Assembly: GCF_900142755.1 (NCBI RefSeq) | Contig: NZ_FRCA01000003.1 | Coordinates: 186,001-250,000, forward strand | Length of the DNA stretch: 64,000 nt | Reading direction: 5' to 3' | Source: Halomonas cupida | GTDB taxonomy: Bacteria; Pseudomonadota; Gammaproteobacteria; Pseudomonadales; Halomonadaceae | Shown here: one piece after another, positions 52,330 through 59,790 of the stretch | How the letters are laid out: each line of letters begins with the position of its first letter | How positions within the stretch are numbered: the first letter of the stretch is position 1 | Notes under the pieces: model-generated | Database searches by the model: none | What the model was told of the DNA's origin: nothing | What the model saw: only the letters and a program-made list of their open reading frames with translations | Position numbers and translations under genes: made by a program

Positions 52330-52503
52330 GCTGTCTATGGAGCTCGAGTTGGGGTGTGATGTTGGTGATTGCCGTATTGGTTAAAGGGCAACAATGTCAG
52401 AACTGGCTGGGTCACTTGTTTCGGCCGGCTCAGGACAAGCGAACGCTACCGAGACATGGGATTGAACGAACTTGAACTGACCATTGACGACATGAAAGCC
52501 TGA
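52330..52503 (+). pseudogene. Decayed C-terminus of a second VasX-like effector
   Basis: The frame entered near 52359 reads MLVIAVLVKGQQCQNWLGHLF, which corresponds to the tail VLVVLVIAIAILI...VQDWLERCYF of the intact effector. It runs into a stop at 52473-52475. After a one-base frame change, codons 52456-52500 read MGLNELELTIDDMKA and end TGA at 52501-52503, matching the intact tail IDELELALNDMKG. The remnant is followed by the same GAATTATGGATTATG junction that follows the intact effector. It is a leftover of a former effector gene whose main body has been lost. Confidence 0.85.
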
Positions 52504-52506
52504 ATT

Positions 52507-53280
52507 ATGGATTATGTAAGACTTGGAAAAAGGAGTTTTCCAATGAAAGTCGCGTTTATTGGTCTTGTACTTAACCTGCTATGGACCTTCGGGTTGTCTC
52601 AGGACCTTTATGGCTTCAATAATGCGCAGATTGTCGAGGTGGGAACCTATCTCTGTATCGGCTTCTGGAGTCTGTCTGTTGTCGGTTTCCTTATGATGTT
52701 GACCGGCAAGAGGAAAGTCGGCTCTGTTCTCCTGATCATTGGTTCGATCATTTTTGTCCCTTTGGGCCTGGTAGCCATTCTCGGTGCGAGAAAAGCCACC
52801 AGTAAGGATACGGATGCGTCTCTCGAGGGCCGTGAGACATCAGGGCGGGGCTCAGCAACTTTCCATGCGGTGAAGCAAGGCAACCTCATGCTTGGATGCG
52901 GGATTGTGGTGTTGCTGATATTTATGCTGTCTGACTTGTCTAGTACCGCGAGCCTTGGGGCAATCAGTGGCATCATGATCGTGATGGGTGTGTGGTGGAA
53001 GAGCTCTCCTCTGGTCGAATTCCGCGATGATCATTTGTTGATCAATCGTGGACCAGTGAGGTCGAAATTGATGTTGCGGTATAGCGAAATCTTGCGGGTC
53101 GAGTACAAGAGGAGATCCTGTATCCTGCATTACCGACGGCAGGGCAATGAGGTTGATAAGGACAGGAAGATCGGGATTGCTTCAGGCGGTCTGTTGCAAC
53201 ACGACAGAGGCCGCTTCGAGCTGGCATTGAGGAACAGGGTAGAGCGTGGCAAGCAATCTCAAGACGTTCTGGAAGGATGA
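52507..53280 (+). CDS. Second membrane immunity candidate (orphan)
   Basis: A 257-residue membrane protein with about five hydrophobic segments (around 14-30, 47-65, 72-92, 127-142 and 148-164). A C-terminal soluble part with SPLVEFRDDHLLINRGPVR suggests a PH-like or DUF-type domain. Its start MDYVRLGKRSF copies the start of the preceding immunity candidate, and the bases around the start codon are nearly identical between the two genes. Beyond that the proteins do not resemble each other. It follows the effector remnant exactly as the first immunity gene follows the intact effector, so it is probably the immunity gene of the lost effector, kept after toxin decay. Confidence 0.75.
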   Translation: MDYVRLGKRSFPMKVAFIGLVLNLLWTFGLSQDLYGFNNAQIVEVGTYLCIGFWSLSVVGFLMMLTGKRKVGSVLLIIGSIIFVPLGLVAILGARKATSKDTDASLEGRETSGRGSATFHAVKQGNLMLGCGIVVLLIFMLSDLSSTASLGAISGIMIVMGVWWKSSPLVEFRDDHLLINRGPVRSKLMLRYSEILRVEYKRRSCILHYRRQGNEVDKDRKIGIASGGLLQHDRGRFELALRNRVERGKQSQDVLEG

Positions 53281-53319
53281 TCTCCGGGCCATGGTCCGGG
53301 GCTGAAAAGGAGCACAACC

Positions 53320-53598
53320 ATGTTCGGTTCAGGTGATGGTGTAATTCTGCTGGGGGATGCCACTACCCATGGTGGTCGGGTGATTTCCGGGCAGTCGAAC
53401 TACCTCGTCAATGGCAAGCAGGTGGCGGTGGTAGGGGACAAGGTAACGTGTCCCAAGGATGGTCATGGGGTGTGCAGCATCATCGAGGGGCATCCCACCA
53501 TTTCGGTCAATGGCAAGGCGGCTGCCTTTCACGGCTGTGCTACCAGCTGTGGGGCCAAGTTGATCTCTTCCTCCAGCAGTAGTCATGCGCTGGGCTAA
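53320..53598 (+). CDS. PAAR-domain tip protein
   Basis: A 92-residue PAAR protein that sharpens the VgrG spike and can bind cargo. The typical order is seen: GDATTHGGRVISGQ, then GKQVAVVGDKVTCPKDGHG with zinc-binding Cys/His residues, VNGKAAAFHGCATSCGAKLIS. No toxin extension. It closes the type VI cluster and converges with the ABC transporter operon. Confidence 0.93.
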   Translation: MFGSGDGVILLGDATTHGGRVISGQSNYLVNGKQVAVVGDKVTCPKDGHGVCSIIEGHPTISVNGKAAAFHGCATSCGAKLISSSSSSHALG

Positions 53599-53632
53599 GG
53601 GCTGGCTACAGCACCGGCTCGCCCCAGACCTT

Positions 53633-54322
53633 TCAATGTGACTCTGCATGATCCGTCAGCCTGCCGTCGACGAGATGTACGCGGCGGTCGGCGCGGTCTG
53701 CCATATCGATATCGTGGGTGACGGCGACCACCGTCTTGCCGCGCTGGTGAACCAGCTCGTCGAGGATATTGAAGACCTGCTCGGAGCTTTGAGTATCGAG
53801 GCTGCCAGTGGGCTCGTCAGCGAACAGCAGGGGCGGGTCGTTGGCCAGTGAGCGGGCGACGGCCACACGCTGGCGTTGTCCGCCGGAAAGCTGTTCGGGC
53901 AGCTTGTCGAGATGGTCGGCGAGACCGAGGGAGTCGAGCAGTTCCTCGGCTCGCACGCGTCGCTGGCTTGCCGAGAGCCTTCCCAGCTTGCGCATCGGTA
54001 GCTCGACATTGGCGCGTACGCTGAATTCAGGCAGCAGAAAGTGGAACTGGAACACGAAGCCGATGGATTCCAGGCGCAGTGCTGCTCGCTGAGGCTCCTT
54101 GAGCGTGGCGGTGTCGTGGCCGTCAATATGCAGGCTGCCATGGCTGGGCTGGTCGAGCAGGCCCAGCAGGTACAGCAGCGACGACTTGCCCGACCCCGAG
54201 GGGCCGGTGATGGCGACGAACTCATTGTCGCCGATGCTCAGGTCGATGCCTTCCACCAGGGTCACGGGGACGGTGGCGGGCAGCGTGCGTCCCAGGTCGC
54301 GGGCTTCGACCAGTGTCTTCAT
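53633..54322 (-). CDS. ABC transporter ATPase (MacB/LolD type)
   Basis: A 229-residue ATPase with Walker A GPSGSGKSS, Q-loop FVFQFHFLLPEFSV, signature LSGGQRQRVAVARSLA and Walker B LLFADEPTGSLD. The start at ATG 54322 (MKTLVEARDL) overlaps the permease stop as ATGA; the longer frame upstream lies inside the permease gene. It powers the tripartite export system encoded with it. The last gene of a three-gene operon. Confidence 0.95.
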   Translation of the reverse strand: MKTLVEARDLGRTLPATVPVTLVEGIDLSIGDNEFVAITGPSGSGKSSLLYLLGLLDQPSHGSLHIDGHDTATLKEPQRAALRLESIGFVFQFHFLLPEFSVRANVELPMRKLGRLSASQRRVRAEELLDSLGLADHLDKLPEQLSGGQRQRVAVARSLANDPPLLFADEPTGSLDTQSSEQVFNILDELVHQRGKTVVAVTHDIDMADRADRRVHLVDGRLTDHAESH

Positions 54323-55572
54323 GAGGCCCCCCGGATGATGGCAACAGGATTCAGACGGGCCGCCTTGCGGGCCGGAAGGTAGCCGGCCACGGCGGCGGAG
54401 AACATCGCGAAGCCACCGGCAATCACGTAGTGCCAGATGCTCCAGGCCAGCGGCAGGCGGGTGATTTCCTGAGCCACCACATCGCCGCTGAGCTCGAAGC
54501 GCACCATCGACAGCGCCACGCATAATCCGAAGCCCAGCAGCCAGCCGAGCACGGAACCGCCGACGCCGAAGATCATGCCTTCCAGCACAAACAGCCGCCG
54601 CATATCCGGCTCGGTGAAGCCCAGTGACTTGAGAATGGCGATGTCGCGGGCCTTCTCGTGGGTCAGCGTCGAGATGATGTTGTAGATACCGAAACCGGCC
54701 ACCAGCAGGATGGTGCCGACCACGGTGTACATGATCACATTGCGTATCACCAGCGCCTCGAGCAGTGACTCATTGGCCTCCTGCCAGGAGACCGACTTGT
54801 AGCCGATCTGGGACTCGGCACGGGCGGCCACGCTGGGCGCCATATCCGGGTCCGGCAGGTAGAGGCGGATGCTGTTGATGACATTGGGCCGCTCGCTGAG
54901 TATCTGGGCCTTCTTCAGCAGGACATAGCCTTCGCCCTCATCGCGTGCGGTGGTGCCGGTATGGAAGATACCGGTGATCTTGAAGGCTCGGGTCTGACCC
55001 GTGGACGACACCAGTGACAACGTGGTGCCGTGATCCGCGCCCAGCTTGTCGGCAAGGCGGTCGCCGATGACGATGTTGTTGCCGCCGCTGAGCAGCGAGT
55101 TGAAGTCGCCGTGGACGAAGTCCTCGGACTTGATGGATTCGACTTCCGCTTCCTGCTCCGGCTCGATGCCGTAGAGGCTGATGCCCTCGTCTCGTCCGGC
55201 ATAACGTACCACGCCCTGGGTCTGCAGGCGCCATACCATCTCGCCGGGCACCCAGGCGCTCAGTTGGGCACGAATCTCCTCGGGATTGAGCATCCCGCGC
55301 CTGTCCTCCAGCGGCCTCAAGCCGCTGATCTGCGCCGCGTCGAATCTGTCTTCGGCGGGCTGGCGGCGAGCATCGCGCTGTTCGTCGCTGATCTCCACAT
55401 GGGGCATGTCATTGACCAACTGGTCGATGAGATCGTCCTCCCCTCCCTGCATCAGTGCCGCCATGGCGATGGAAAATCCCACGCCAAGGCCGACACTGAG
55501 TACGGCAATCCAGGTCTGACGGCCGCGCCCCAGAATATGGGTGATCGCCAGTTCGAGGATCAGGGGTGTCAT
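54319..55572 (-). CDS. ABC transporter permease, FtsX/MacB family
   Basis: A 417-residue permease with one N-terminal helix (near residues 17-40) and a MacB-type periplasmic domain of about 220 residues. Three C-terminal helices follow (VIMYTVVGTILLVAGFGIYNII, GMIFGVGGSVLGWLLGFGLCV, WHYVIAGGFAMFSAAVAGYLPA in part). The EKARDIAILKSLGF motif is typical of the mechanotransmitting FtsX fold. It works with the adaptor encoded upstream and the ATPase downstream. Overlaps both neighbours by 4 bases. Confidence 0.94.
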   Translation of the reverse strand: MTPLILELAITHILGRGRQTWIAVLSVGLGVGFSIAMAALMQGGEDDLIDQLVNDMPHVEISDEQRDARRQPAEDRFDAAQISGLRPLEDRRGMLNPEEIRAQLSAWVPGEMVWRLQTQGVVRYAGRDEGISLYGIEPEQEAEVESIKSEDFVHGDFNSLLSGGNNIVIGDRLADKLGADHGTTLSLVSSTGQTRAFKITGIFHTGTTARDEGEGYVLLKKAQILSERPNVINSIRLYLPDPDMAPSVAARAESQIGYKSVSWQEANESLLEALVIRNVIMYTVVGTILLVAGFGIYNIISTLTHEKARDIAILKSLGFTEPDMRRLFVLEGMIFGVGGSVLGWLLGFGLCVALSMVRFELSGDVVAQEITRLPLAWSIWHYVIAGGFAMFSAAVAGYLPARKAARLNPVAIIRGAS

Positions 55573-56600
55573 GCGTCATCTCCGGCACTGGTGGTGACCT
55601 TGGCCCCATCGGACAGGTCGGTTGGCCAGGGCACAATCACCTCGGTACCTTCCTCCAGCGGTTCCAGCACTTCCACCCGCTCCGTGCCACGAATGCCCAC
55701 TTCCAACTGGCGCTGCTGTGCCTTGCCATCGTCGACCACGAAGACGGCATCCTGCTGGAAGGCTTCAATGGGCAGTAGCTGGGCATTCTCGACCACTCGA
55801 GTGATGATGTTGGCCTCCACGCTCATGCCGATACGCAGCGGCGTGTCCTGTGGCAGCGCGAGATAGACTCGGTATGTCCGCGCCACCGGGTCACCCTTGG
55901 GCGTGACGCGCATCACCTCGGCGTTCAGTGTCTGCTCGGGGAAGGCATCGGCATGGATCAGCACCTTCTGCCCGCTCTCGACCTCGGGGATGTCTTCCTC
56001 ATTGACCTCGGCCACCACTTCCAGGCGGCTCGGCTCTCCTACCCAGAACAGCACCTGATCAGGGCCCGCGATCTCACCGACCTCGGCGTCCTGGCGTAGC
56101 ACCTTGCCGGCGATCGGCGCACGCAGTACATGGTGGTCGAGCAGAGTATTCTGGGCGCTGGCAAGGGCTCGAGCACGGCTGGCATCGCTGCGTGCCTGAT
56201 CCAATTCCTGGCGACTCACGGCACGCTGGTTGGCCAGCCGCTCCATGCGCGCCAGGTCGTCGGTCGTCTGCTCGGCGCGGGTGGTCAGTTCTTCCAGCCG
56301 AGCCTGGGCTTCACGGTCATCCAGCCGTGCCAGCACGGTTCCTGCCTCGACCCATTCACCTTCGCATTGACACAGATACTCGATACGGCCGTTGGCGAGT
56401 GGCGCCAGTTGCGCCCAGTCGTGGGGTTCGACCTCGCCCGTGGCATAGACGATCTCCGCGGCTTCGCCACGCTCGGGGGTAACGGTGGTTACCTCTGTAG
56501 GGCGCAGCACCCACCAGACGATCATGGCGAAGCCGGCCAGCAGCACCAATACGAGTGACAGACGCCGCAGACGACGTAATGTAGATTGCGCGGGCTTCAT
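55569..56600 (-). CDS. Periplasmic adaptor (HlyD/RND-MFP family) of ABC exporter
   Basis: A 343-residue membrane-fusion protein with an N-terminal helix (about 13-33), a lipoyl/barrel-sandwich part (VYATGEVEPHDWAQLAPLANGRIEYL), a coiled-coil hairpin (EELTTRAEQTTDDLARMERLANQ) and the beta-barrel RAPIAGKVLRQDAEVGE...VRVT region. The start was set at ATG 56600, with AGGTAA 8 bases upstream, because the longer frame reaches into the operators. Together with the FtsX permease and ATPase it forms a MacAB/DevBCA-like exporter; the substrate is unknown. Confidence 0.93.
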   Translation of the reverse strand: MKPAQSTLRRLRRLSLVLVLLAGFAMIVWWVLRPTEVTTVTPERGEAAEIVYATGEVEPHDWAQLAPLANGRIEYLCQCEGEWVEAGTVLARLDDREAQARLEELTTRAEQTTDDLARMERLANQRAVSRQELDQARSDASRARALASAQNTLLDHHVLRAPIAGKVLRQDAEVGEIAGPDQVLFWVGEPSRLEVVAEVNEEDIPEVESGQKVLIHADAFPEQTLNAEVMRVTPKGDPVARTYRVYLALPQDTPLRIGMSVEANIITRVVENAQLLPIEAFQQDAVFVVDDGKAQQRQLEVGIRGTERVEVLEPLEEGTEVIVPWPTDLSDGAKVTTSAGDDA

Positions 56601-56619
56601 TGCCGAGTTACCTTTAACA

Positions 56620-56657
56620 GACCGACGGTCGGTCCAATTACAGACCAATGGTCGGTC
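56620..56657. promoter_or_regulatory. Paired TetR-type operators
   Basis: A perfect 15-mer GACCGACGGTCGGTC (56620-56634) and a near copy GACCAATGGTCGGTC (56643-56657) lie 23 bp apart, two helical turns. They sit between the divergent adaptor and TetR genes, 20 bases from the adaptor start, where binding would block both promoters. Confidence 0.85.
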
Positions 56658-56736
56658 GTGGGTCAAGCACTATTCACTCGCTGGTTCTGTAGAATCCTGA
56701 ATCTGCGAACTCACAAGGGACGACGGGGAACTCATC

Positions 56737-57441
56737 ATGGCTCGCCAGATAAAACCCGCGGAACAGCGGCGCGGCGAATTGCTCGACAGTGCGCAAGCAC
56801 TGTTCTTCGAGCGTGGCTACGACAAGACCACGGTCAATGATCTGATTCAGCACGCGGGGCTTTCCAAGGGCGGCTTCTACCATCACTTCAGTTCCAAGGA
56901 AGAGGTGCTCGAGGCTCTGGTGGAGCGTCTGGCCAGTGCCAGCATGGCGGAGTTGAAGGATGTGCTGGAAGGTCCTGATCTTGATGCTCTGACCAGGCTC
57001 AACACCTTCCTGTCCCGTGCGCGGCAGATGAAGGTGGAGCAGGTACCGCAGATGCGTGGGCTGTTCGAGACCCTGTTCCAGCCCGGAAATCAGGTGCTCT
57101 ATCACCGCATCAACGCTGCATCGATGGCGGTGGTCTCGCCGCTGTTGGCCCGGATTATCGAGCAGGGGCGTCAGGAAGACCGTTTCGACGTGCCCGATGC
57201 GCATATGGCTGCGGAAACCATCCTGCACCTCGGCGCTGCCACCTATCGCAGTGTGGCAAAGGCCATGAATGCCGCCGGTACCGACGAGGCCGATTCGGCG
57301 GCCGATGAACTGGAGCAGGTGCTGCGCTTCCAGGGCGTGGTCGTGGATCGCATTCTGGGCCTGGCCGACGGCAGTGTGGACTATGTGGAAGCGGGCTTTG
57401 CCCGTGCCATCATCGACGGGCTGGCCGAACCTCGGAACTGA
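56737..57441 (+). CDS. TetR/AcrR family repressor
   Basis: A 234-residue regulator with an N-terminal helix-turn-helix (residues 12-58: GELLDSAQALFFERGYDKTTV...GLSKGGFYHHFSSKEEVL in part) and a ligand-binding C-terminal domain. It is divergent from the HlyD-FtsX-ATPase operon. Two operators in the shared region suggest that it represses the exporter and itself until a ligand, probably the exported compound, binds. The C-terminal half is not close to a named subfamily that I can recognise. Confidence 0.92.
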   Translation: MARQIKPAEQRRGELLDSAQALFFERGYDKTTVNDLIQHAGLSKGGFYHHFSSKEEVLEALVERLASASMAELKDVLEGPDLDALTRLNTFLSRARQMKVEQVPQMRGLFETLFQPGNQVLYHRINAASMAVVSPLLARIIEQGRQEDRFDVPDAHMAAETILHLGAATYRSVAKAMNAAGTDEADSAADELEQVLRFQGVVVDRILGLADGSVDYVEAGFARAIIDGLAEPRN

Positions 57442-57471
57442 ACCTCGCCACTGAACGATCGGGAGAGTCGG

Positions 57472-58122
57472 ATGACACCCACCATGCGCCATGCCTTGTG
57501 CCTCTGGGAGTTTCTCGGCACAGGCAGCGGACATCTGCCGCACAGTGATGTGCTTGTGGTATGCGGCTCCTACGATCTTCGAGTGTGTGACCACGCCTGT
57601 GACCTGCTGCATCAGGGAGTGGCATCGCGCCTGCTGATTTCTGGTAGCACAGGTAACTGGACGCGCTACCTGTGGTCCGACTCCGAGGCGGAAATATTTG
57701 CGGCTCGGGCACGGGATAACGGCGTTGCCGAAGAGCAGTTGATCCTCGAGAGTCGTGCGACCAACTTTGCCGAGAACATCGCCATGTCGCGGCAGTTGGT
57801 GGAGGGCGTCCGGCGGGTGACGCTGGTGACCAAACCCAACTCCATTCGCCGTGTGCAGCAGACGTTACCCATCCAATGGCCCGAAGTGGAGGCCGCGGTC
57901 AGCGCACCGGCGATTCGCTTTCCCGATCAGGTGTCCAATCAGGTGGGAGTATTGGGGCTGATCGAGGAGATGGTCGGTGATGTCCACCGCCTGCTGGTGT
58001 ACCCCGAGTTGGGATATCAGGCCCACCTGAATATTCCCGGCGAGGTGCTGGAGGCCTGGCAGGCGCTGATCGACCAGGGGTTCGACCGCCATCTGGTGGC
58101 ATCGCATGCTCTTCGGGGGTGA
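57472..58122 (+). CDS. YdcF/SanA family (DUF218) protein
   Basis: A 216-residue protein with the DUF218 core: VLVVCGSYDLRVCDHACDLL, then LLISGSTGNWTR, ESRATNFAENIAMSRQL and VTLVTKPNSIRRVQQTL. The ordered G-x-x and ES(R/T)xTxxN elements are the family signature. Unlike ElyC or SanA it has no N-terminal membrane helix, so it should be cytoplasmic like YdcF, which binds S-adenosylmethionine. The physiological role is unknown. It follows the TetR gene by 30 bases and may be co-transcribed. Confidence 0.88.
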   Translation: MTPTMRHALCLWEFLGTGSGHLPHSDVLVVCGSYDLRVCDHACDLLHQGVASRLLISGSTGNWTRYLWSDSEAEIFAARARDNGVAEEQLILESRATNFAENIAMSRQLVEGVRRVTLVTKPNSIRRVQQTLPIQWPEVEAAVSAPAIRFPDQVSNQVGVLGLIEEMVGDVHRLLVYPELGYQAHLNIPGEVLEAWQALIDQGFDRHLVASHALRG

Positions 58123-58130
58123 GTCACGCC

Positions 58131-58172
58131 AATAAAAACGCCGCCCTGTGAGGTGTTTCCACAGAGCGGCGT
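58131..58172 (-). terminator. Hairpin terminator of the small CxxC gene pair
   Basis: The arms ACGCCGC.CTGTG (58138-58150) and CACAG.GCGGCGT (58160-58172) pair with one mismatch. Read on the minus strand the stem is followed by TTTTTATT (58131-58137), a good intrinsic terminator. It may also act for the convergent YdcF gene. Confidence 0.85.
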
Positions 58173-58193
58173 GCAAGCCAGGACGCGGATGGC

Positions 58194-58385
58194 TTAAAAC
58201 GGTTGAGGCTGTGTATGGGGCGTGCGTTGTACAGAGGTCAGCACACGCTCGAGATCCAGGGCCTTGCACTTGTAGGCAGTGCAGTTGGCGCAGCACACAT
58301 TGGCGCCATCCTGATGATGAATCGGCAACAGGAATTGGCTGAAACCACATACCGAGCAGGTCAGATCCAGCGCGACCGAGATCAT
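58194..58385 (-). CDS. Small CxxC (zinc-ribbon-like) protein, second of a pair
   Basis: A 63-residue protein with CSVC near residue 10 and CCANC near residue 31, spaced as in a zinc ribbon, then an arginine/proline-rich tail. ATG 58385 overlaps the stop of the preceding gene as ATGA, and a strong terminator follows, both of which support it as a real gene. No family name recognised. Confidence 0.65.
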   Translation of the reverse strand: MISVALDLTCSVCGFSQFLLPIHHQDGANVCCANCTAYKCKALDLERVLTSVQRTPHTQPQPF

Positions 58386-58618
58386 GTCGAGGCTCTCCCG
58401 CAGGCGGTGCGCTCGCGCGCCATGCGTAGCAGCAGGGCGCGAGACATATTGAGCATTTTCACCGCGTAGTTGATCGTCAGCCACTCTTCCCACTGATCAA
58501 CAGTGCCGAGAAATTCGCCGCAATCACGGCAATGAACGGGCTCCCAGCTCTGGGTGTTCTGAGGCAGATTGGTCCGGGAGCATCCGCAACGCGTGCAACT
58601 GATCGGGTAGTACATCAT
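58382..58618 (-). CDS. Small CxxC (zinc-ribbon-like) protein, first of a pair
   Basis: A 78-residue protein starting MMYYPISCTRCGC, with a second pair CRDCGEF near residue 31, so four cysteines can form a zinc site. The C-terminal half is helical and basic. ATG 58618 is preceded by GGAAGG at correct spacing. Overlapping the next gene by 4 bases, it forms a two-gene unit. Function unknown; a nucleic-acid-binding or protein-binding role is only a guess. Confidence 0.7.
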   Translation of the reverse strand: MMYYPISCTRCGCSRTNLPQNTQSWEPVHCRDCGEFLGTVDQWEEWLTINYAVKMLNMSRALLLRMARERTACGRAST

Positions 58619-58758
58619 GGCGTCCTTCCCATGTGTCGGCAGTGTTTTCCACTGCCGGCAGAAACTATGCAGGCTCGTCAAATCGCTGTTCGCCGCAGGG
58701 TCTTGTGGTCCGGTAGGCCCTGGCCAGCGAGACGTATGTTGCACTGGGTGTGTGACGG

Positions 58759-58797
58759 TTTGATGTACTGATTTTTGATGTCCTGATTTGATGTATT
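58759..58797. repeat. 13-15-bp imperfect tandem repeat, 3 copies
   Basis: TTGATGT recurs at 58760, 58775 and 58788, each within a related unit containing CTGA or TTGG. The array lies just downstream of the pgpA stop and upstream of the small CxxC gene pair. Confidence 0.65.
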
Positions 58798-58804
58798 GGC
58801 CACG

Positions 58805-59287
58805 CTATGAACTGTGCGTGCTGCGCCCCCGAGTCAGGCGGTATATCACGGCGATGATGATGGCGGCGTAGATGGCGGCGACCACATCGTCGGCGACAAT
58901 ACCGAGTCCGCCGCCTCCGTCCAGGCCTTCCGCCCAACCCACGGGAAATGGCTTGATGATGTCGAATACCCGGAACAGGACGTACCCCAGGGGGACGCTC
59001 CACACCCGTGTGGCGGCACTCAGCAGGATGACGGCCAATGGCATGGCGACAATCTCATCGGCCACGATCTGTTGCACATCACCACCGCCCAGCCAGCGAG
59101 AGGCGGCATCACACAGTGGTATGGCCGCGAAGATCAGAATCAGAGAGATGATCATGCGCCGATATTGCGGCAGGCTCAGTAACCACCAGGCCAGCGGTAT
59201 GGCCAGCAGGGAGCCCACCGTCCCGGGAGCCCGGGGGGAGAGACCGAGACCAAGGCCTGAGGCCAGCCAGATCAGAATGTCCTGCAT
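58805..59287 (-). CDS. pgpA: Phosphatidylglycerophosphatase A
   Basis: A 160-residue inner-membrane enzyme that dephosphorylates phosphatidylglycerol phosphate to phosphatidylglycerol. Family marks are GLGLGLSPRAPGTVGSL near the start, IVADEIVAMPLA in the middle and FDIIKPFPVGWAEGL...GGLGIVADDVVAAIYA with the conserved acidic residues. Four hydrophobic helices. In most gammaproteobacteria pgpA follows thiL; that neighbour is absent here, so this copy stands alone. The length is close to E. coli PgpA. Confidence 0.95.
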   Translation of the reverse strand: MQDILIWLASGLGLGLSPRAPGTVGSLLAIPLAWWLLSLPQYRRMIISLILIFAAIPLCDAASRWLGGGDVQQIVADEIVAMPLAVILLSAATRVWSVPLGYVLFRVFDIIKPFPVGWAEGLDGGGGLGIVADDVVAAIYAAIIIAVIYRLTRGRSTHSS

Positions 59288-59790
59288 CCAATGATGCTCC
59301 TTGGGTTATGTGCGAAGGATCCCGTCATCGCTATCGATGTCCAACTGTCTGATCGATGTAACTGATCGATGTAACTGATCGATGCCTATTATCGCCTGGT
59401 CGTTGCAGGGTGCGCGATGGAATCCGAATCTGTCAGGCATCAGCGCTGTATTCAGGATGGCGATGGCGGCCGGGGTTGAGCTGAATATTGCATACATCAG
59501 GAAAGGGCAATGAAAAATGAATCTGTGCAGACTTCATGCATCATCTTCCTGAAAACATCCAGCATTTACGCATGGATTATCGGTGAATTGTGCTTTTTAT
59601 ATGCTCGTAAATTACTTTATTAGTAGAAACTATTGCAAAACGATCAAATAACGGCGCGGTATGGAGAAAGGGACATGTTTTCCTCGCCGATACCGTGTCG
59701 ATTGCTATACATCTGTAGATCCTGCTCAAGGAATCCTGTCTGAAAGATGACAGGAGAGAGCCCGGGATTCTGTACAGGGAGGTATAGACA
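59288..59790. other. AT-rich intergenic region between pgpA and the ATP-grasp gene
   Basis: A gap of 503 bases. The only open frame of note (59306-59497 minus) has no start signal or protein-like composition. The region carries the 13-bp array at about 59347-59385 and an AT-rich stretch (59560-59650) that probably holds the promoter of the ATP-grasp gene. A TTGTGC at 59588 is a possible -35, but no convincing -10 follows at proper spacing. Confidence 0.5.
59347..59385. repeat. 13-bp tandem repeat, nearly 3 copies
   Basis: AACTGATCGATGT occurs at 59360-59372 and again at 59373-59385 with its last base changed, preceded by a partial copy CTGATCGATGT at 59349-59359. Each unit includes the palindrome ATCGAT. 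Confidence 0.85.

Noticed and set aside
59306..59497. Small minus-strand frame in the pgpA/ATP-grasp gap
   Set aside because: It crosses the 13-bp tandem array and shows no start signal or domain.
59588..59616. Sigma-70 promoter before the ATP-grasp gene
   Set aside because: A TTGTGC is present but no good -10 hexamer follows at 16-18 bases, so it is not reported as a feature.
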